A stretch of DNA of 64,000 bases from Holophagaceae bacterium (GCA_016710635.1 JADJVL010000012.1:89954-153953); one strand, 5' to 3'. Positions 26,248 through 35,557 are shown, counted from the first letter of the stretch. The notes: generated by a model from the sequence alone, not told the origin. Numbers and translations: made by a program.

Positions 26248-26862
26248 CTAGAACCTGAACGCCATCCCCAGCGACGTGTGGCTGAACCCCGCGTCCACGA
26301 AGCGTTCGCTTTCGCCGAAGAAGCGGATCTTGTCGGTGCGGGCTTCCGTGTGGCGGACTTCCAGGCCGAGGTTGCGGGTCAGGCGGACGCCCAGGCCGAT
26401 GGTCAAGGCGAAGGAGGTGAAGTCGTTGCTGTCCACCACGTGGTAGGGCGTGCGGGAACCGGGATCGCTCTGGGCGGTGAACTCCTCGTTCCAGCGGATG
26501 CCGCCCACGCCGATCAGCGCGTAGGCACCGGGGGCGCGGATGCCATCGAAGTGCAGGAGCCAGTCATAGCCGAGGCCGATGGCCTTGGCTTCGCTCTTGT
26601 ACTGGCCATCGCCGGCGCCGTCCGGCTTCCGGAAATCCTTGCCGGGCAGGCCCATCAGATCCAGATGGAAACGGCCTTCGATGGCCGGCCCCATGCGTTT
26701 GTGGACATAGAGGGACAGGGCGCCCCCGCCGTTGAAGTTGTTGGCGGCCACGCCCGAAGGCGCGATGTAGGAAAGGCCCAGACCCACCGGTGAGGACTGG
26801 GCGGCCAGGGGAAGGGCGGCGGCCAGCGCGAGCGCGGCCGCGAAGGTTGCAGGGCGAGGCAT
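26248..26862 (-). CDS. outer-membrane beta-barrel protein
   Basis: 204 residues. The signal peptide is ATFAAALALAAALPLAAQ, cleaved near AAQ-SS. The mature part has alternating beta strands (VGLGLSYIAPSG, GALSLYVHKRM, AIGLGYDWLLHF, AYALIGVGGIRW, FALTIGLGVRL, LGLEVRHTEAR) and a terminal Phe (GMAFRF), as outer-membrane barrels end. About eight strands suggest an OmpA/OmpW-like small barrel. Substrate or partner unknown. Convergent with the HAD gene. Confidence 0.75.
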   Translation of the reverse strand: MPRPATFAAALALAAALPLAAQSSPVGLGLSYIAPSGVAANNFNGGGALSLYVHKRMGPAIEGRFHLDLMGLPGKDFRKPDGAGDGQYKSEAKAIGLGYDWLLHFDGIRAPGAYALIGVGGIRWNEEFTAQSDPGSRTPYHVVDSNDFTSFALTIGLGVRLTRNLGLEVRHTEARTDKIRFFGESERFVDAGFSHTSLGMAFRF

Positions 26863-26950
26863 GGATTCTCCTTTTGCAACGGGTGGAGGGTGGTATTCCC
26901 GTTTGGAGACTGAAGAAGCCAGGAACCTGCCAAGTCCGTCGTGCCGGCGC

Positions 26951-28170
26951 TTACCCCACGCCCTGAGCAGCCCGGTTTCCGTAGATCCCGGGATGTCCGG
27001 CCAGCACGAAGGCGAGGAAGCAGACCACGGCGAGGGGCGCGGCGAAGCCTGGGCCGAAGAGCTCGATGCCGAGCACCAGGGAGGCGAGGGGCGTGTTGCT
27101 GGCGGCGGCGAAGAGGCCGGTCATGCCCAGCGCGGCGGTGTAGCCCGGAGGCCAGCCGAGGAGCGGAGCGAAGGCGCACCCCAGCAGCGCGCCGATGACG
27201 AAGAGCGGTGTGACCTCGCCCCCCTTGAATCCGAAGCCGAGGGTCACGCAGGTGAAGAGCAGCTTCACGGCGAAGGCCCAGGGCGCCACGGGGCCGTGTT
27301 CGGCGAAGATCCGGGACAGGAAGGGCAGGCCCAGGTTCAGGAAACCATCGTCGGGAAAGACCAGGTAGAGGCCACCGACGAGCAGGCCGCCGAGCAGCGG
27401 CCGCAGCGCCCAATGGCGGAAGCGGTCCCGGGTCCAGGCCGCCAGGCCATGGCAGCCGCGGGCGAATGCCACCGCGAGGAGAGCGACGGGCACGGCGAAG
27501 GCGGCGGCCTTTCCCAGCGTCCCCCAGCCAAAGGGAAGCGACGCCACCTGCCAGGCGGCATGCTGGCCGCCGAGGGCCCGGCAGGCGAGGTCGCCCACGA
27601 AGCTCGCGGCGGTGCAGATCACCAGCCCTTCCGGATGGAGGCGTCCCGGGGCGATGGCCTCCAGCCCGAAGAGGGCCCCAGCCGCGGGCGTGCCGAAGAG
27701 CGAGCCGAAGCCCCCGCTGATGCCGGCCATGATGAGCAGTCGTTGCCGTGAGCGGGTGAGCCGCAGCCAGCGGAAAGGCAGCTTTCCCAGCGTGCGGGCC
27801 AGGCTCGCCCCATCTGCACCGCGGTGCCTTCGCGGCCCGCGCTGCCGCCGCCGAGGTGCGTCAACAGCGTTCCCGCCAGCACGAGAGGCGCCAGGCGCGT
27901 GCGGACCCGGCCGCGGAATTCCAGCACCTCGTCGAGCACCATCGCGCTGCCGCCTTCGGCTTCGCGACCGAAGCGGCGGTAGAGCCAGGCGCTCGCCACC
28001 CCGAAGACCGGCAGGCAGGCGAGCAGCCAGGGATGGTCCACGCGCAGGGCGATGGTGCGTCCCAGCAACCACAGGAAGCCCGCGGAGGCTCCGCCGGACA
28101 GCAGGCCCACCGCCGAGCCCAGGGCCAAGTCCCAGACCGTCCAGCCCAATCGTCGCTTCAGTCTGTCCAT
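26951..28170 (-). pseudogene. CLC-F type fluoride/proton antiporter, frameshifted
   Basis: Two frames join into one 406-residue CLC membrane protein when one G is added to a GGGG run (plus-strand CCCC 27808-27811). This restores GREGTAVQMG followed by ASLARTLGKL. Two features point to the fluoride-exporting CLC-F branch and not chloride exchangers: the GREGT variant of the usual GREGP, and GGSAMVLDEVLE where classic CLCs have GGSGIPEV. About ten membrane helices remain (for example VAFARGCHGLAAW, FGFKGGEVTPLFVIGALLG). The ATG at 28170 has GGAGG upstream and lies just after a fluoride riboswitch. The indel could be a sequencing error or a real inactivation. Confidence 0.8.
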
Positions 28171-28193
28171 GCCCACGTCCTCCAGGGGAGAGT

Positions 28194-28258
28194 TCGTAGG
28201 CGCCATCAGCTCGGATACCGATATGGGGAGCGGTTATGCAGCGGACACCATCGCTGTT
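28194..28258 (-). promoter_or_regulatory. fluoride (crcB) riboswitch
   Basis: The minus strand reads CAGCGATGGTGTCCGCTG, then CATAACCGCTC, a variable loop, and CCGAGCTGATGGCGCCTACG. This fits the crcB consensus: GATGG, the AACCGC segment, and GCTGATG..CCTAC. The fold is P1 AGCG/CGCT, P3 GCTC/GAGC and a pseudoknot GGTGTC with GGCGCC (with two wobble pairs). It lies 24 nt before the start codon of the CLC-F gene, where it would turn on expression when fluoride is bound. Confidence 0.88.
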
Positions 28259-28272
28259 CGGGACTCTCGAGG

Positions 28273-29571
28273 TTAGCGGATCGGATGGCTCTGCGCCATC
28301 AGCCGGTCCAGGTACCTCGAGCGCACCTGCTGCGAAGCCAGGGCCTGCTTCAGGGGCGGCAGCTTCAGCACAGCGCCGAGGATGCCCGCCACCGCCCGAT
28401 GGCCGTAGGAAGCCTGGCCGTCCACCAGCAGCTCCGCCAGCTTGCCGCGCTCGATGGCCATCAGGACGATGCGGTGGGCGGTGTTGGCCGGCGTCAGCAC
28501 CCGCTGCCGGCGGCGCCGCAGGCGGATCGCCCCCCGGGAGCAGGCGCGCACGCAGACGCCGCAGCCGAGACAGGGGTCCGCGTCCAGTTTCGCGGCCTTC
28601 TGCTGCGGGCGTTTGGGGTCGTGGGCGGACACGAGGCTCAGGGCCTCCACCGGGCACGCGGTGGCGCATTTCCCGCAACCGTTGCAGAGTCCGGCGTCCA
28701 GTTCCGGCAGGTAGTTGGTCGTGTGCACCGGGCGCATGAAGCCGAAGCGCCGCGCCGCCACCATGGCCTCGCAGCAGCAGCCGCAGCAGTTGCAGATGAA
28801 GCCCACGTCCTCCCGGACGTTCTCCCCAAACTGGACGAGGCCCTGCTCGCGGGCCTGCTGGAGCAGGTCGAGACACTCCGAGGCGTCCACGGCCCGCGCC
28901 ACGCCATGTCGCGTGAGGGAGGCGGCGCAGTCGCCGAAGGTCATGCAGATGTCCATGGGCGCTCCGCAGGCTTTGCCCAGGTGTTCCATCTTGTGGCGGC
29001 AGTAGCAGACCCCCACGCCGATGGCCTTGGCGCCCTTCACGACCTCGCTGGCCCGCTCGTAGTCCAGCACGGTGAGGGTCCCGTCCTCCTTCGGGATGGC
29101 CGCCTCGTCCACGAAGGCGCGGCCCAGTTGCGTCTCGCCGGTGGCGAAGAGGTCGCGGACGAAGTCCTCTTCCACATTCAGGTACTGGTGGAAGAGCTCT
29201 GATAGCGCATTCTGGTCCAGGTCCCCGCGGACCCGCATGAGGGAGAATTCGAAGAAGCCCGCCATGGGCGGCGGCAGCACGTAGCGCGTCTCCTCGCCGT
29301 CCAGGATGTCCAGCAGCACCGCCCGCTCCGCCAGGCCGTCGAGGACCCTTCGGGCTTCGGCTTCGGGGATCTGCCACAGGGAGGCGGCCCTTGCGGCGGT
29401 GAAGGGACGGATGGGAAGCCGGGCCATGAGCCCCGCTTCCCGCTCGTTCACCAGCAGCTTGAGGATCCTGAAGAGGAGTTCCGAGGGCGGCGCCCCCTGG
29501 GGAAAGCGGTTGAGCCGCTCGGCCAGTTGGCCGTAGCTGCCCATCGCTCGCTTCAGGGTCCGATGGCCCAT
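28273..29571 (-). CDS. 4Fe-4S dicluster ferredoxin-like protein
   Basis: 432-residue iron-sulfur protein. A winged-helix-like N-terminus (about 55-100: TAARAASLWQIPEAEARRVL) is followed by Cys-rich segments VGVCYCRHKMEHLGKAC and GFICNCCGCCCEAM. Two classic 4Fe-4S motifs come next, CNGCGKCATACPVEA and CLGCGVCVRACSRGA. It is soluble, with no signal peptide. Such proteins carry electrons or sense redox state, but partners cannot be named. It lies upstream of the CLC-F gene on the same strand with the riboswitch between them. A Met at residue 10 is an alternative start. Confidence 0.78.
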   Translation of the reverse strand: MGHRTLKRAMGSYGQLAERLNRFPQGAPPSELLFRILKLLVNEREAGLMARLPIRPFTAARAASLWQIPEAEARRVLDGLAERAVLLDILDGEETRYVLPPPMAGFFEFSLMRVRGDLDQNALSELFHQYLNVEEDFVRDLFATGETQLGRAFVDEAAIPKEDGTLTVLDYERASEVVKGAKAIGVGVCYCRHKMEHLGKACGAPMDICMTFGDCAASLTRHGVARAVDASECLDLLQQAREQGLVQFGENVREDVGFICNCCGCCCEAMVAARRFGFMRPVHTTNYLPELDAGLCNGCGKCATACPVEALSLVSAHDPKRPQQKAAKLDADPCLGCGVCVRACSRGAIRLRRRRQRVLTPANTAHRIVLMAIERGKLAELLVDGQASYGHRAVAGILGAVLKLPPLKQALASQQVRSRYLDRLMAQSHPIR

Positions 29572-29600
29572 GGTGTGGCCTCGATGGTCATCCTTCGGGC

Positions 29601-31514
29601 CTAGGAGAGGCCCAGCACCTTCCCGGTTTCCAGCTCCACGTCCACGTCGAAGAAGCCCGGCCGCGTGGGCAGGCCCGGCATGGTGCTCATCTTGCCGAGC
29701 AGCGGATAAACGAAGCCGGCGCCCAGGGAGGCGCGGATGTCCCGCACGGGGATGCGGAAGCCCTTGGGCGCGCCCTTGAGGGTCGGGTCATGGCTGAGGC
29801 TCAGGTGGGTCTTGGCCATGCAGATCGGCAGCCGGCCGTAGCCGAGCCGCTCGAACTCCGCGATCTTCGCTTCGGACTCCGGGGAATAGTCCACGCCATC
29901 GGCCCCGTAGACCTTCATGGCGATGGCCTCGATCTTCTCCTTGATGGAAGCCTCCAGGGGGTAGAGGAAGCGGAACTCGGAAGGCTGGTCCGCGGCCTTC
30001 AGCACGGCTTCGGCGAGCTCGACGGCGCCCTCGCCGCCCTGGGACCAGACGTGGCAGACCACCGCGTCGAAGGCCCCGCCCCGCGCCACCGCGGCCTTGC
30101 GCACCAGCTCCAGCTCCGCCGGCGTGTCATCGGCGAAGGCGTTCACCGCCACCACCACGGGAATGCCGAAGGACCTCGCCACGCCGATGTGGTGGAGGAG
30201 GTTGGGCAGGCCCTTCTCCAGCAGTTCCAGGTTCTCGGTCTGGTAGACCGCGTCCAGCTTCTTGCCGGCCACGACCTTCGGCCCGCCGCCGTGCATCTTG
30301 AGGGCGCGCACGGTGGCCACGAGCACGACCGCGTCCGGGATGAGGCCCGAGGTCCGGCACTTGATGTCGAAGAACTTCTCCATGCCCATGTCGGCGCCGA
30401 AGCCTGACTCGGTGACCACCACGTCCGCGAGCTTGAGGGCGATCTGGTCCGCGAGGATGGAGCTGTTGCCGTGGGCGATGTTGGCGAAGGGACCGGCGTG
30501 CACGAGGACTGGCGTGCCTTCCAGGGTCTGCATCAGGGTCGGCTTGAGGGCGTCCCGCATCAGCACCGTCATCGCTCCGGCCACACCGAGGTCGTCGGCG
30601 GTGACAGGTTCCCCCGCCTTGTTGAAGGCCAGCACCATGCGGCCCAGGCGCTTGCGCATGTCCGCGAGGCCGGTGGTGAGGGCCAGGATGGCCATGATCT
30701 CGCTGGCCACGGTGATGTCGAAACCGCTTTCCCGCTCGTGGCCGGCCTCCTCGGGCCCCTTGCCGAGGGTCACGCCCCGCAGGAAGCGGTCGCTGGTATC
30801 CAGCACCCGGCGCCACATGACGCGGTCGGGATCGATGTCGAGGCGGGCGAAGCGGCGCCGCTGGTCCACGGTCAGGGCTTCGGGATCCGCCGCCGGCAGG
30901 CCGAGCCGCGCGAGCCGCCCGCGCATGTTCACGGCGAAGCGGCGGCGGCCCTCCTTGTTCTTCGGGCACAGGCGGTCGAAGAGGTCCTCGTCGCCAAGTT
31001 GGCTCTCGTGGAACATGCGGGCGTCGAGGGCCGCGGCGGCCAGGTTGTGGGCGGCACCGATGGCGTGGATGTCGCCGGTGAGGTGGAGGTTGAAGTCCTC
31101 CATGGGCACCACCTGGCTGTACCCGCCGCCGGCGGCCCCGCCCTTGATGCCGAAGGTCGGACCCTGGCTGGGTTGGCGGATGCAGGTGACCACGTTGCGC
31201 CCGAGCTGGGCGCCCAGGGCCTGGCTCAGGCCCACGGTGACCGTGGTCTTTCCTTCGCCCAGGGGCGTCGGCGTGATGGCGGTGACGTCGATGTACTTGC
31301 CCGTGGCCCGGCCCTCGAGCCGGTCGAGCACCTCGAGCCGGATCTTCGCCATGGACGGTCCGTGCAGTTCGATCTCCCCCGGTTCGAGGCCCAGCTCCTC
31401 GGCGATGTGCTGGATGGGATGCAGGCGGGCGGCCTGCGCGATCTCGAGGTCGGACGGAACGGGGCTCCGGCGGACCAGCGTGGAGGTCCCCTTGAAGGTC
31501 GTTGAGGTGGCCAT
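29601..31514 (-). CDS. fhs: formate--tetrahydrofolate ligase
   Basis: 637-residue ATP-dependent enzyme that joins formate to tetrahydrofolate to make 10-formyl-THF. Nucleotide-binding TPTPLGEGKTTVTVGLSQAL (P-loop), GGAAGGGYSQVVPMEDFNLHLTGD (seen over about residues 125-148) and TVRALKMHGGGPKVVAG are all characteristic. It is longer than the common 555-residue form because of an added segment after MFHESQL (about 168-250), as in one branch of the family. Role could be one-carbon supply or Wood-Ljungdahl-type metabolism. The next gene downstream (minus) is the ferredoxin-like protein, 29 bp away. Confidence 0.95.
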   Translation of the reverse strand: MATSTTFKGTSTLVRRSPVPSDLEIAQAARLHPIQHIAEELGLEPGEIELHGPSMAKIRLEVLDRLEGRATGKYIDVTAITPTPLGEGKTTVTVGLSQALGAQLGRNVVTCIRQPSQGPTFGIKGGAAGGGYSQVVPMEDFNLHLTGDIHAIGAAHNLAAAALDARMFHESQLGDEDLFDRLCPKNKEGRRRFAVNMRGRLARLGLPAADPEALTVDQRRRFARLDIDPDRVMWRRVLDTSDRFLRGVTLGKGPEEAGHERESGFDITVASEIMAILALTTGLADMRKRLGRMVLAFNKAGEPVTADDLGVAGAMTVLMRDALKPTLMQTLEGTPVLVHAGPFANIAHGNSSILADQIALKLADVVVTESGFGADMGMEKFFDIKCRTSGLIPDAVVLVATVRALKMHGGGPKVVAGKKLDAVYQTENLELLEKGLPNLLHHIGVARSFGIPVVVAVNAFADDTPAELELVRKAAVARGGAFDAVVCHVWSQGGEGAVELAEAVLKAADQPSEFRFLYPLEASIKEKIEAIAMKVYGADGVDYSPESEAKIAEFERLGYGRLPICMAKTHLSLSHDPTLKGAPKGFRIPVRDIRASLGAGFVYPLLGKMSTMPGLPTRPGFFDVDVELETGKVLGLS

Positions 31515-31688
31515 GGCAACTCCCGCGGGGGAAGCCCCCCAGAACCAGACTAGGAGCCCATCGGGCCCGCGGCCCTGCAGGTTTGACGGGCATCACAGGG
31601 CGCCGGAGCCGCCGGGCGGGAGCCTTCCCGGTGCGCCGGGAGCAAAATCAGACTGGCGTAAATAAAGCGAAACACCTAGACTCCTGCC

Positions 31689-33134
31689 ATGGCCAAGCCC
31701 TCACCGATGTTCGAATGCACCGCCTGCGGCGCCCGCTTCCCCAAGGCCCTCGGCAAGTGCGCCTCGTGCGGCGCCTGGGACAGCGTCGAGGAGGTGCGCG
31801 GCGTCCTGAAACGGGACCTGCAGCGCGCCGGCAGCGCCTTCTCCCAGGGCCACTACGCGGGCCCCGTGTCCATGCTGGACGTGGAGATCAGCGAGACGGA
31901 ACGGGAGGCCACGGGCATCGTCGAACTCGACCGCGTCCTTGGCGGCGGCGTGGTGCCCGGCATGGTGGTGCTCCTCGGGGGCGAGCCCGGCATCGGCAAG
32001 AGCACCCTGCTGCTCCAGTGGGCGGCCCGGGCCGCAGGGCCTTCGGCTCCGCAGACGACGCCTCGATCGGACGCTGCTGACATGGCGTCCGATCCCTCGC
32101 AGAAGCGCGGAGGCGGCCCCGTACTTTATGCCAGCGGCGAGGAGAGCGAGCGCCAGATCAAGCTCCGGGCCCAGCGCCTCGGCGCGGAGCATCCCGCCAT
32201 CCACCTCCTGGCCGAAACCGACGTCCACGCCATCCTCGCGGCGGCGGACCGGCTGCAGCCCGCCCTCCTGCTGGTGGATTCCATCCAGACCCTCTTCGAT
32301 CCCGAGTTCGAGTCCAGCGCCGGCAGCGTGAGCCAGGTCCGCGGCTGCGCCCAGCGGCTGGCACGCTGGGCCAAGGCCACGGGCACGCCCCTCGTCCTCG
32401 TGGGCCACGTCACCAAGGACGGCAGCCTGGCGGGCCCCAAGGTGCTGGAGCACCTCGTCGACACGGTGCTGGCCTTCGAAGGGGACCGCCACCACCACCA
32501 CCGCCTCCTGCGCGCCCTCAAGAACCGCTTCGGCGCGGCCTTCGAGCTGGGGGTCTTCGCCATGACCGAACGGGGCCTCGTGGCCGCGGAAGGCAATCCC
32601 TTCTTCCTGGACGCCGAACCCCGGCCCGGCTGCGCCGCCACCGTGGTGCTCAGCGGCACCCGGCCCATGGTCGTGGAGATTCAGGCCCTCGTGGCCTCCG
32701 CGGGCCTCGGCATCCCGCGCCGCACGGCCCTGGGCATCGACTCCCAGCGCCTGGCCATGCTCTGCGCCGTGGCGGAGCGCCGGGGCGGCGTGCAACTCCA
32801 TGACCGGGACGTCTATGTGAACGTGGCCGGCGGCCTGGACGTGGAGGATCCCGCCGCGGACCTCGCCGTGATCGCCGCGCTGACCAGCAGCGCCACGGGA
32901 CGCCTCCTCGCCGAGAAGTGCCTCTTCATGGGCGAGGTCGGGCTCACCGGCGAAGTCAGGCCCGTGGCCCAGCTCCCCCTGCGGTTGCAGGAGGGCGCGC
33001 GGCTGGGATTCGCCCGGGCCGCGGTGCCCAGACTCGGCCTCGAGGGGAAGGCACCCCTGGAGATCCTCGCGGAGACCAGCGTGGAGCGCCTGCGGGCGCG
33101 CTCCTGGCTAGGCGGCATCGCGGAGGAGGCCTGA
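31689..33134 (+). CDS. radA: DNA repair protein RadA, with an in-frame insertion
   Basis: 481-residue RecA-like branch-migration ATPase. It has an N-terminal four-Cys zinc finger (FECTACGARFPKALGKCASCG), Walker A GEPGIGKST (about residues 98-106), the RadA-specific KNRFG motif (ALKNRFGAAFELG) and a C-terminal Lon-protease-like domain ending GEVRPVAQLPLRLQEGARLG. About 24 extra residues (AGPSAPQTTPRSDAADMAS and on) sit between Walker A and the next strand VLYASGEES, where relatives have only a few. The inserted DNA holds a 10-bp inverted repeat (see 32065). The frame remains open, so the protein may still work. Confidence 0.93.
   Translation: MAKPSPMFECTACGARFPKALGKCASCGAWDSVEEVRGVLKRDLQRAGSAFSQGHYAGPVSMLDVEISETEREATGIVELDRVLGGGVVPGMVVLLGGEPGIGKSTLLLQWAARAAGPSAPQTTPRSDAADMASDPSQKRGGGPVLYASGEESERQIKLRAQRLGAEHPAIHLLAETDVHAILAAADRLQPALLLVDSIQTLFDPEFESSAGSVSQVRGCAQRLARWAKATGTPLVLVGHVTKDGSLAGPKVLEHLVDTVLAFEGDRHHHHRLLRALKNRFGAAFELGVFAMTERGLVAAEGNPFFLDAEPRPGCAATVVLSGTRPMVVEIQALVASAGLGIPRRTALGIDSQRLAMLCAVAERRGGVQLHDRDVYVNVAGGLDVEDPAADLAVIAALTSSATGRLLAEKCLFMGEVGLTGEVRPVAQLPLRLQEGARLGFARAAVPRLGLEGKAPLEILAETSVERLRARSWLGGIAEEA
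32065..32094. repeat. perfect inverted repeat inside radA
   Basis: GATCGGACGC (32065-32074) and GCGTCCGATC (32085-32094) are perfect arms around a 10-nt loop TGCTGACATG, within the extra segment of radA. The ten bases CCTCGATCGG that include the left arm also occur at 8485-8494 in the class II hairpin. This suggests a fragment of a related element inserted in frame, but the shared stretch is short. Confidence 0.6.
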
Positions 33135-33234
33135 CGCCGGAGGCACCTCGAACTCGCCAGTAACGGAGTGGCGGCCCGTGCTTCGGCGAGTGCTGCGGCT
33201 AGGGTGGCGGCCGTAGTCACGGAGATGACCGGTC

Positions 33235-34962
33235 TCAGTGCTCCAGGCGCTGCAGCCCCGGGTCCTGGGTCAGCTCCTCGATCAGATCCCGCACGCTGAC
33301 GAGTTCCTTCAACTTGGACCCGTTGCTGCCGGAAAAGAAGAGCCCGCTTTCCGTATCGCCGTTCCAGGCGTCCCCGAGGCGGTCGGCGATGCAGTACCCG
33401 GCTTCTGCGGCGCCGCGGCCGTGGCCGCAGGGCTGGAGGCACTGGCTCACGCAACGCACCGCCGGCGCGGTGCCGGACTCGATGCGGGCCTGCAGGGCGG
33501 TGCGCACGCCCCGGGCGGGCATCCCCACCGGGGATTTCATGAGCACGATGTCTTCGGCCCGGGCCTTGAGGATCGTTTCCTTGAAGCCCGCATGGGCATC
33601 GCACTCGAAGGTGCCGATGAAGCGCGTGCCCATCTGTACGCCGGAGGCGCCCAGGGCCAGGAAGCGGTCGATGTCGGCCCGGTCCCAGACGCCTCCCGCC
33701 ACGATCACGGGAAAGCCGCCCCACTTGTCCCGCTCGGCGAGCACCTCAGGGAGCAGGTTCTCCAGGCTGTGACCCGGATCCGCGCAGAGCTCGGCGCTGA
33801 GGCCCTGGTGGCCGCCGCTCATGGGCCCTTCCAGGACCACGGCGTCCGGCAGGCGGCCGTACTTTCGCGACCACTGGCGGCAGAGGATGCTCAGGGCCCG
33901 CCCAGAGGAGACGATGGGCACCAGGGCCACGTCCGCATCGCCCACGTACTCCGGGAGGGCCAATGGCAGCCCGGCCCCCGAGACGATCATCTGGGCTCCG
34001 GCCTCGATGGAGGTGCGCACGGCGTGTTCATAGCCTTCGATGGCGCAAAGGATGTTCACGCCCACGGCGCCACGCCCTCCGGAGCGGCGGCGGGCCTCAC
34101 GGATGATGGCCTGCAGCATGTCCGGAGGATTGATCCCCGCCTGCCCGTCGGGCCGGCCCAGCCGCCGGGGACTCGTCGCGGCGGGATGGTAGCCCGTCCC
34201 GATCGCCGAGATGAGACCCACGCAGCCCTGGCGCGCCACGGCGCCGGCCAGGCCCTCCCAGGACACGCCCACGCCCATGCCGCCCTGCTGGATCGGATAG
34301 GCGAGGTCCAGGTTGCGGATTTTCAGCCTGGGCAAGGGTGGATAGGTGCCACGGAGCCCGGCGCGGCCTGACTCGCCGAGACGGTCCATGAATTCGGAGC
34401 TGAAACATTCCAGGGATGCGTCCTCCAGGACCTTGGGGGAGCGGGGCTGAAGCCCCGCCGCGCCGGCTGCCAGGGCGATCCTGGCCTGGGCCTCGTTCTC
34501 CGCCTCGGCGATCACCGGCAGGCCGAGGGCCTGCAGCGCCTGAACGTCCAAGGCCTGGACGAGGAGGGCCGCGGCCCCGGCCGCCTTGGCGCGGAAGGCT
34601 TCATCCCGGTCCGCCACCGCGACGAGGCGGGGCATGGCCACCCGCCGCAGGGCGTCCAGGGCCGGCGGCAGGTCCGCCGTGTGCAGCAGGAAGGCGACGC
34701 CCGCTTCCCGGGCGGCCTCCACAACGCCGTCGGCGCCCTCCCTCAGACCCCGCAAGTCGAGGCCAAGGCGGGCCTGGCCGCGCAGCTCCGCCGCCAGCTC
34801 CTGCAGCCTGGCTTTCACCTTGGCGGGATCCGGAAAGGCGTCCGTGCGGGGAAGGGCCCAGCCCCCGGCCCGGAGGAAAGCCGCCCCCAGGTCCAGGGAC
34901 CCCGGCGTGTTCCAGCCCTGCAGGACGGGGAACGCCGTGGCGGGAAAGAGGGCTTCGGACAT
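33235..34962 (-). CDS. nitronate monooxygenase / FabK-PfaD-like flavoprotein
   Basis: 575 residues. The C-terminal two thirds (from about 235) is the FMN-binding TIM barrel of the NMO/enoyl-reductase family: YPIQQGGMGVGVSWEGLA, then CVGLISAIGTGYHP, IVSGAGLPLALPEY, VVLEGPMSGGHQG, VIVAGGVWDRADIDRFLALGA (as a position, about 455-475) and GVQMGTRFIGT. The first 200 residues form a second, degenerate barrel-like part (LGLDLRGLREG, FLLHTADLPPALDALRR, VIAEAENEAQARIA) not found in simple NMOs but similar to longer PfaD-like forms. The substrate is unknown. The ATG has GGAGG upstream. Convergent with radA across 100 bp in which I see no feature. Confidence 0.8.
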   Translation of the reverse strand: MSEALFPATAFPVLQGWNTPGSLDLGAAFLRAGGWALPRTDAFPDPAKVKARLQELAAELRGQARLGLDLRGLREGADGVVEAAREAGVAFLLHTADLPPALDALRRVAMPRLVAVADRDEAFRAKAAGAAALLVQALDVQALQALGLPVIAEAENEAQARIALAAGAAGLQPRSPKVLEDASLECFSSEFMDRLGESGRAGLRGTYPPLPRLKIRNLDLAYPIQQGGMGVGVSWEGLAGAVARQGCVGLISAIGTGYHPAATSPRRLGRPDGQAGINPPDMLQAIIREARRRSGGRGAVGVNILCAIEGYEHAVRTSIEAGAQMIVSGAGLPLALPEYVGDADVALVPIVSSGRALSILCRQWSRKYGRLPDAVVLEGPMSGGHQGLSAELCADPGHSLENLLPEVLAERDKWGGFPVIVAGGVWDRADIDRFLALGASGVQMGTRFIGTFECDAHAGFKETILKARAEDIVLMKSPVGMPARGVRTALQARIESGTAPAVRCVSQCLQPCGHGRGAAEAGYCIADRLGDAWNGDTESGLFFSGSNGSKLKELVSVRDLIEELTQDPGLQRLEH

Positions 34963-35053
34963 GGAACCTCCGGAGCCTACCCGGAGGCAGGCGCGCTTCA
35001 AGGATCCCGCCAACCCGGTGTGACTCAGGACAAGACGGGGCGCGTTCCGGGCC

Positions 35054-35557
35054 CTACATCCCCTTCAGGAGCTCCAGCACCTGCTTGTCGTGGGCCTTGG
35101 TGTTCACCTCGGAGACGATGTGCCGGATCACGCCCTGCTTGTCGATGAGGAAGGTCACGCGCTTCGCGATGCCGATCAGGGGCATCTTCACGCCGTAGGC
35201 GCTGATGATGGTCTTGTCCGGGTCCGCCAGGATGGGAAAGGGCAGTTCGTACTTCTGGGCGAAGGCCTTGTGGCTCTTCTCGTCGTCGGCACTGACCCCC
35301 AGCACCACCGCGCCGGCCGCCAGCAGGGCGCCGTGGCCATCCCGGAGGGAGCAGGCCTGGGCGGTGCAGCCCGGCGTGTCGTCCTTGGGATAGAAGTAGA
35401 GCACCACGGAGGACTTGCCCTTGTAGTCCGCGAGCTGGACGGTCTTGCCGGACTGGTCCTTCGCGGCGAAGGCCGGCGCGGGCTGGCCCACCTTCGGGCC
35501 GTCGGTGGAGGGCTGGGACAAGGAGAACATGGCGGCGACCGTGAGGAGGGGAAGCAT
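35054..35557 (-). CDS. peroxiredoxin, BCP/PrxQ type, with N-terminal signal or anchor
   Basis: About 167 residues. The thiol peroxidase domain has PAFAAKDQSGKTVQLADYKG, the active-site YPKDDTPGCTAQACSLRD with the peroxidatic Cys and, five residues later, the resolving Cys typical of atypical 2-Cys PrxQ, and FLIDKQGVIRHIV. A hydrophobic stretch (LPLLTVAAMFSLSQ) precedes the domain, so the protein is probably exported or membrane-anchored. Start choice is uncertain: the ATG at 35557 is used here, and ATGs at 35581 and 35584 are also in frame. It reduces hydrogen peroxide or organic hydroperoxides. Confidence 0.83.
   Translation of the reverse strand: MLPLLTVAAMFSLSQPSTDGPKVGQPAPAFAAKDQSGKTVQLADYKGKSSVVLYFYPKDDTPGCTAQACSLRDGHGALLAAGAVVLGVSADDEKSHKAFAQKYELPFPILADPDKTIISAYGVKMPLIGIAKRVTFLIDKQGVIRHIVSEVNTKAHDKQVLELLKGM

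Noticed and set aside
31515..31688. Tetrahydrofolate riboswitch upstream of fhs
   Set aside because: The 174-bp leader was read for the conserved folE-type motif and none was seen.
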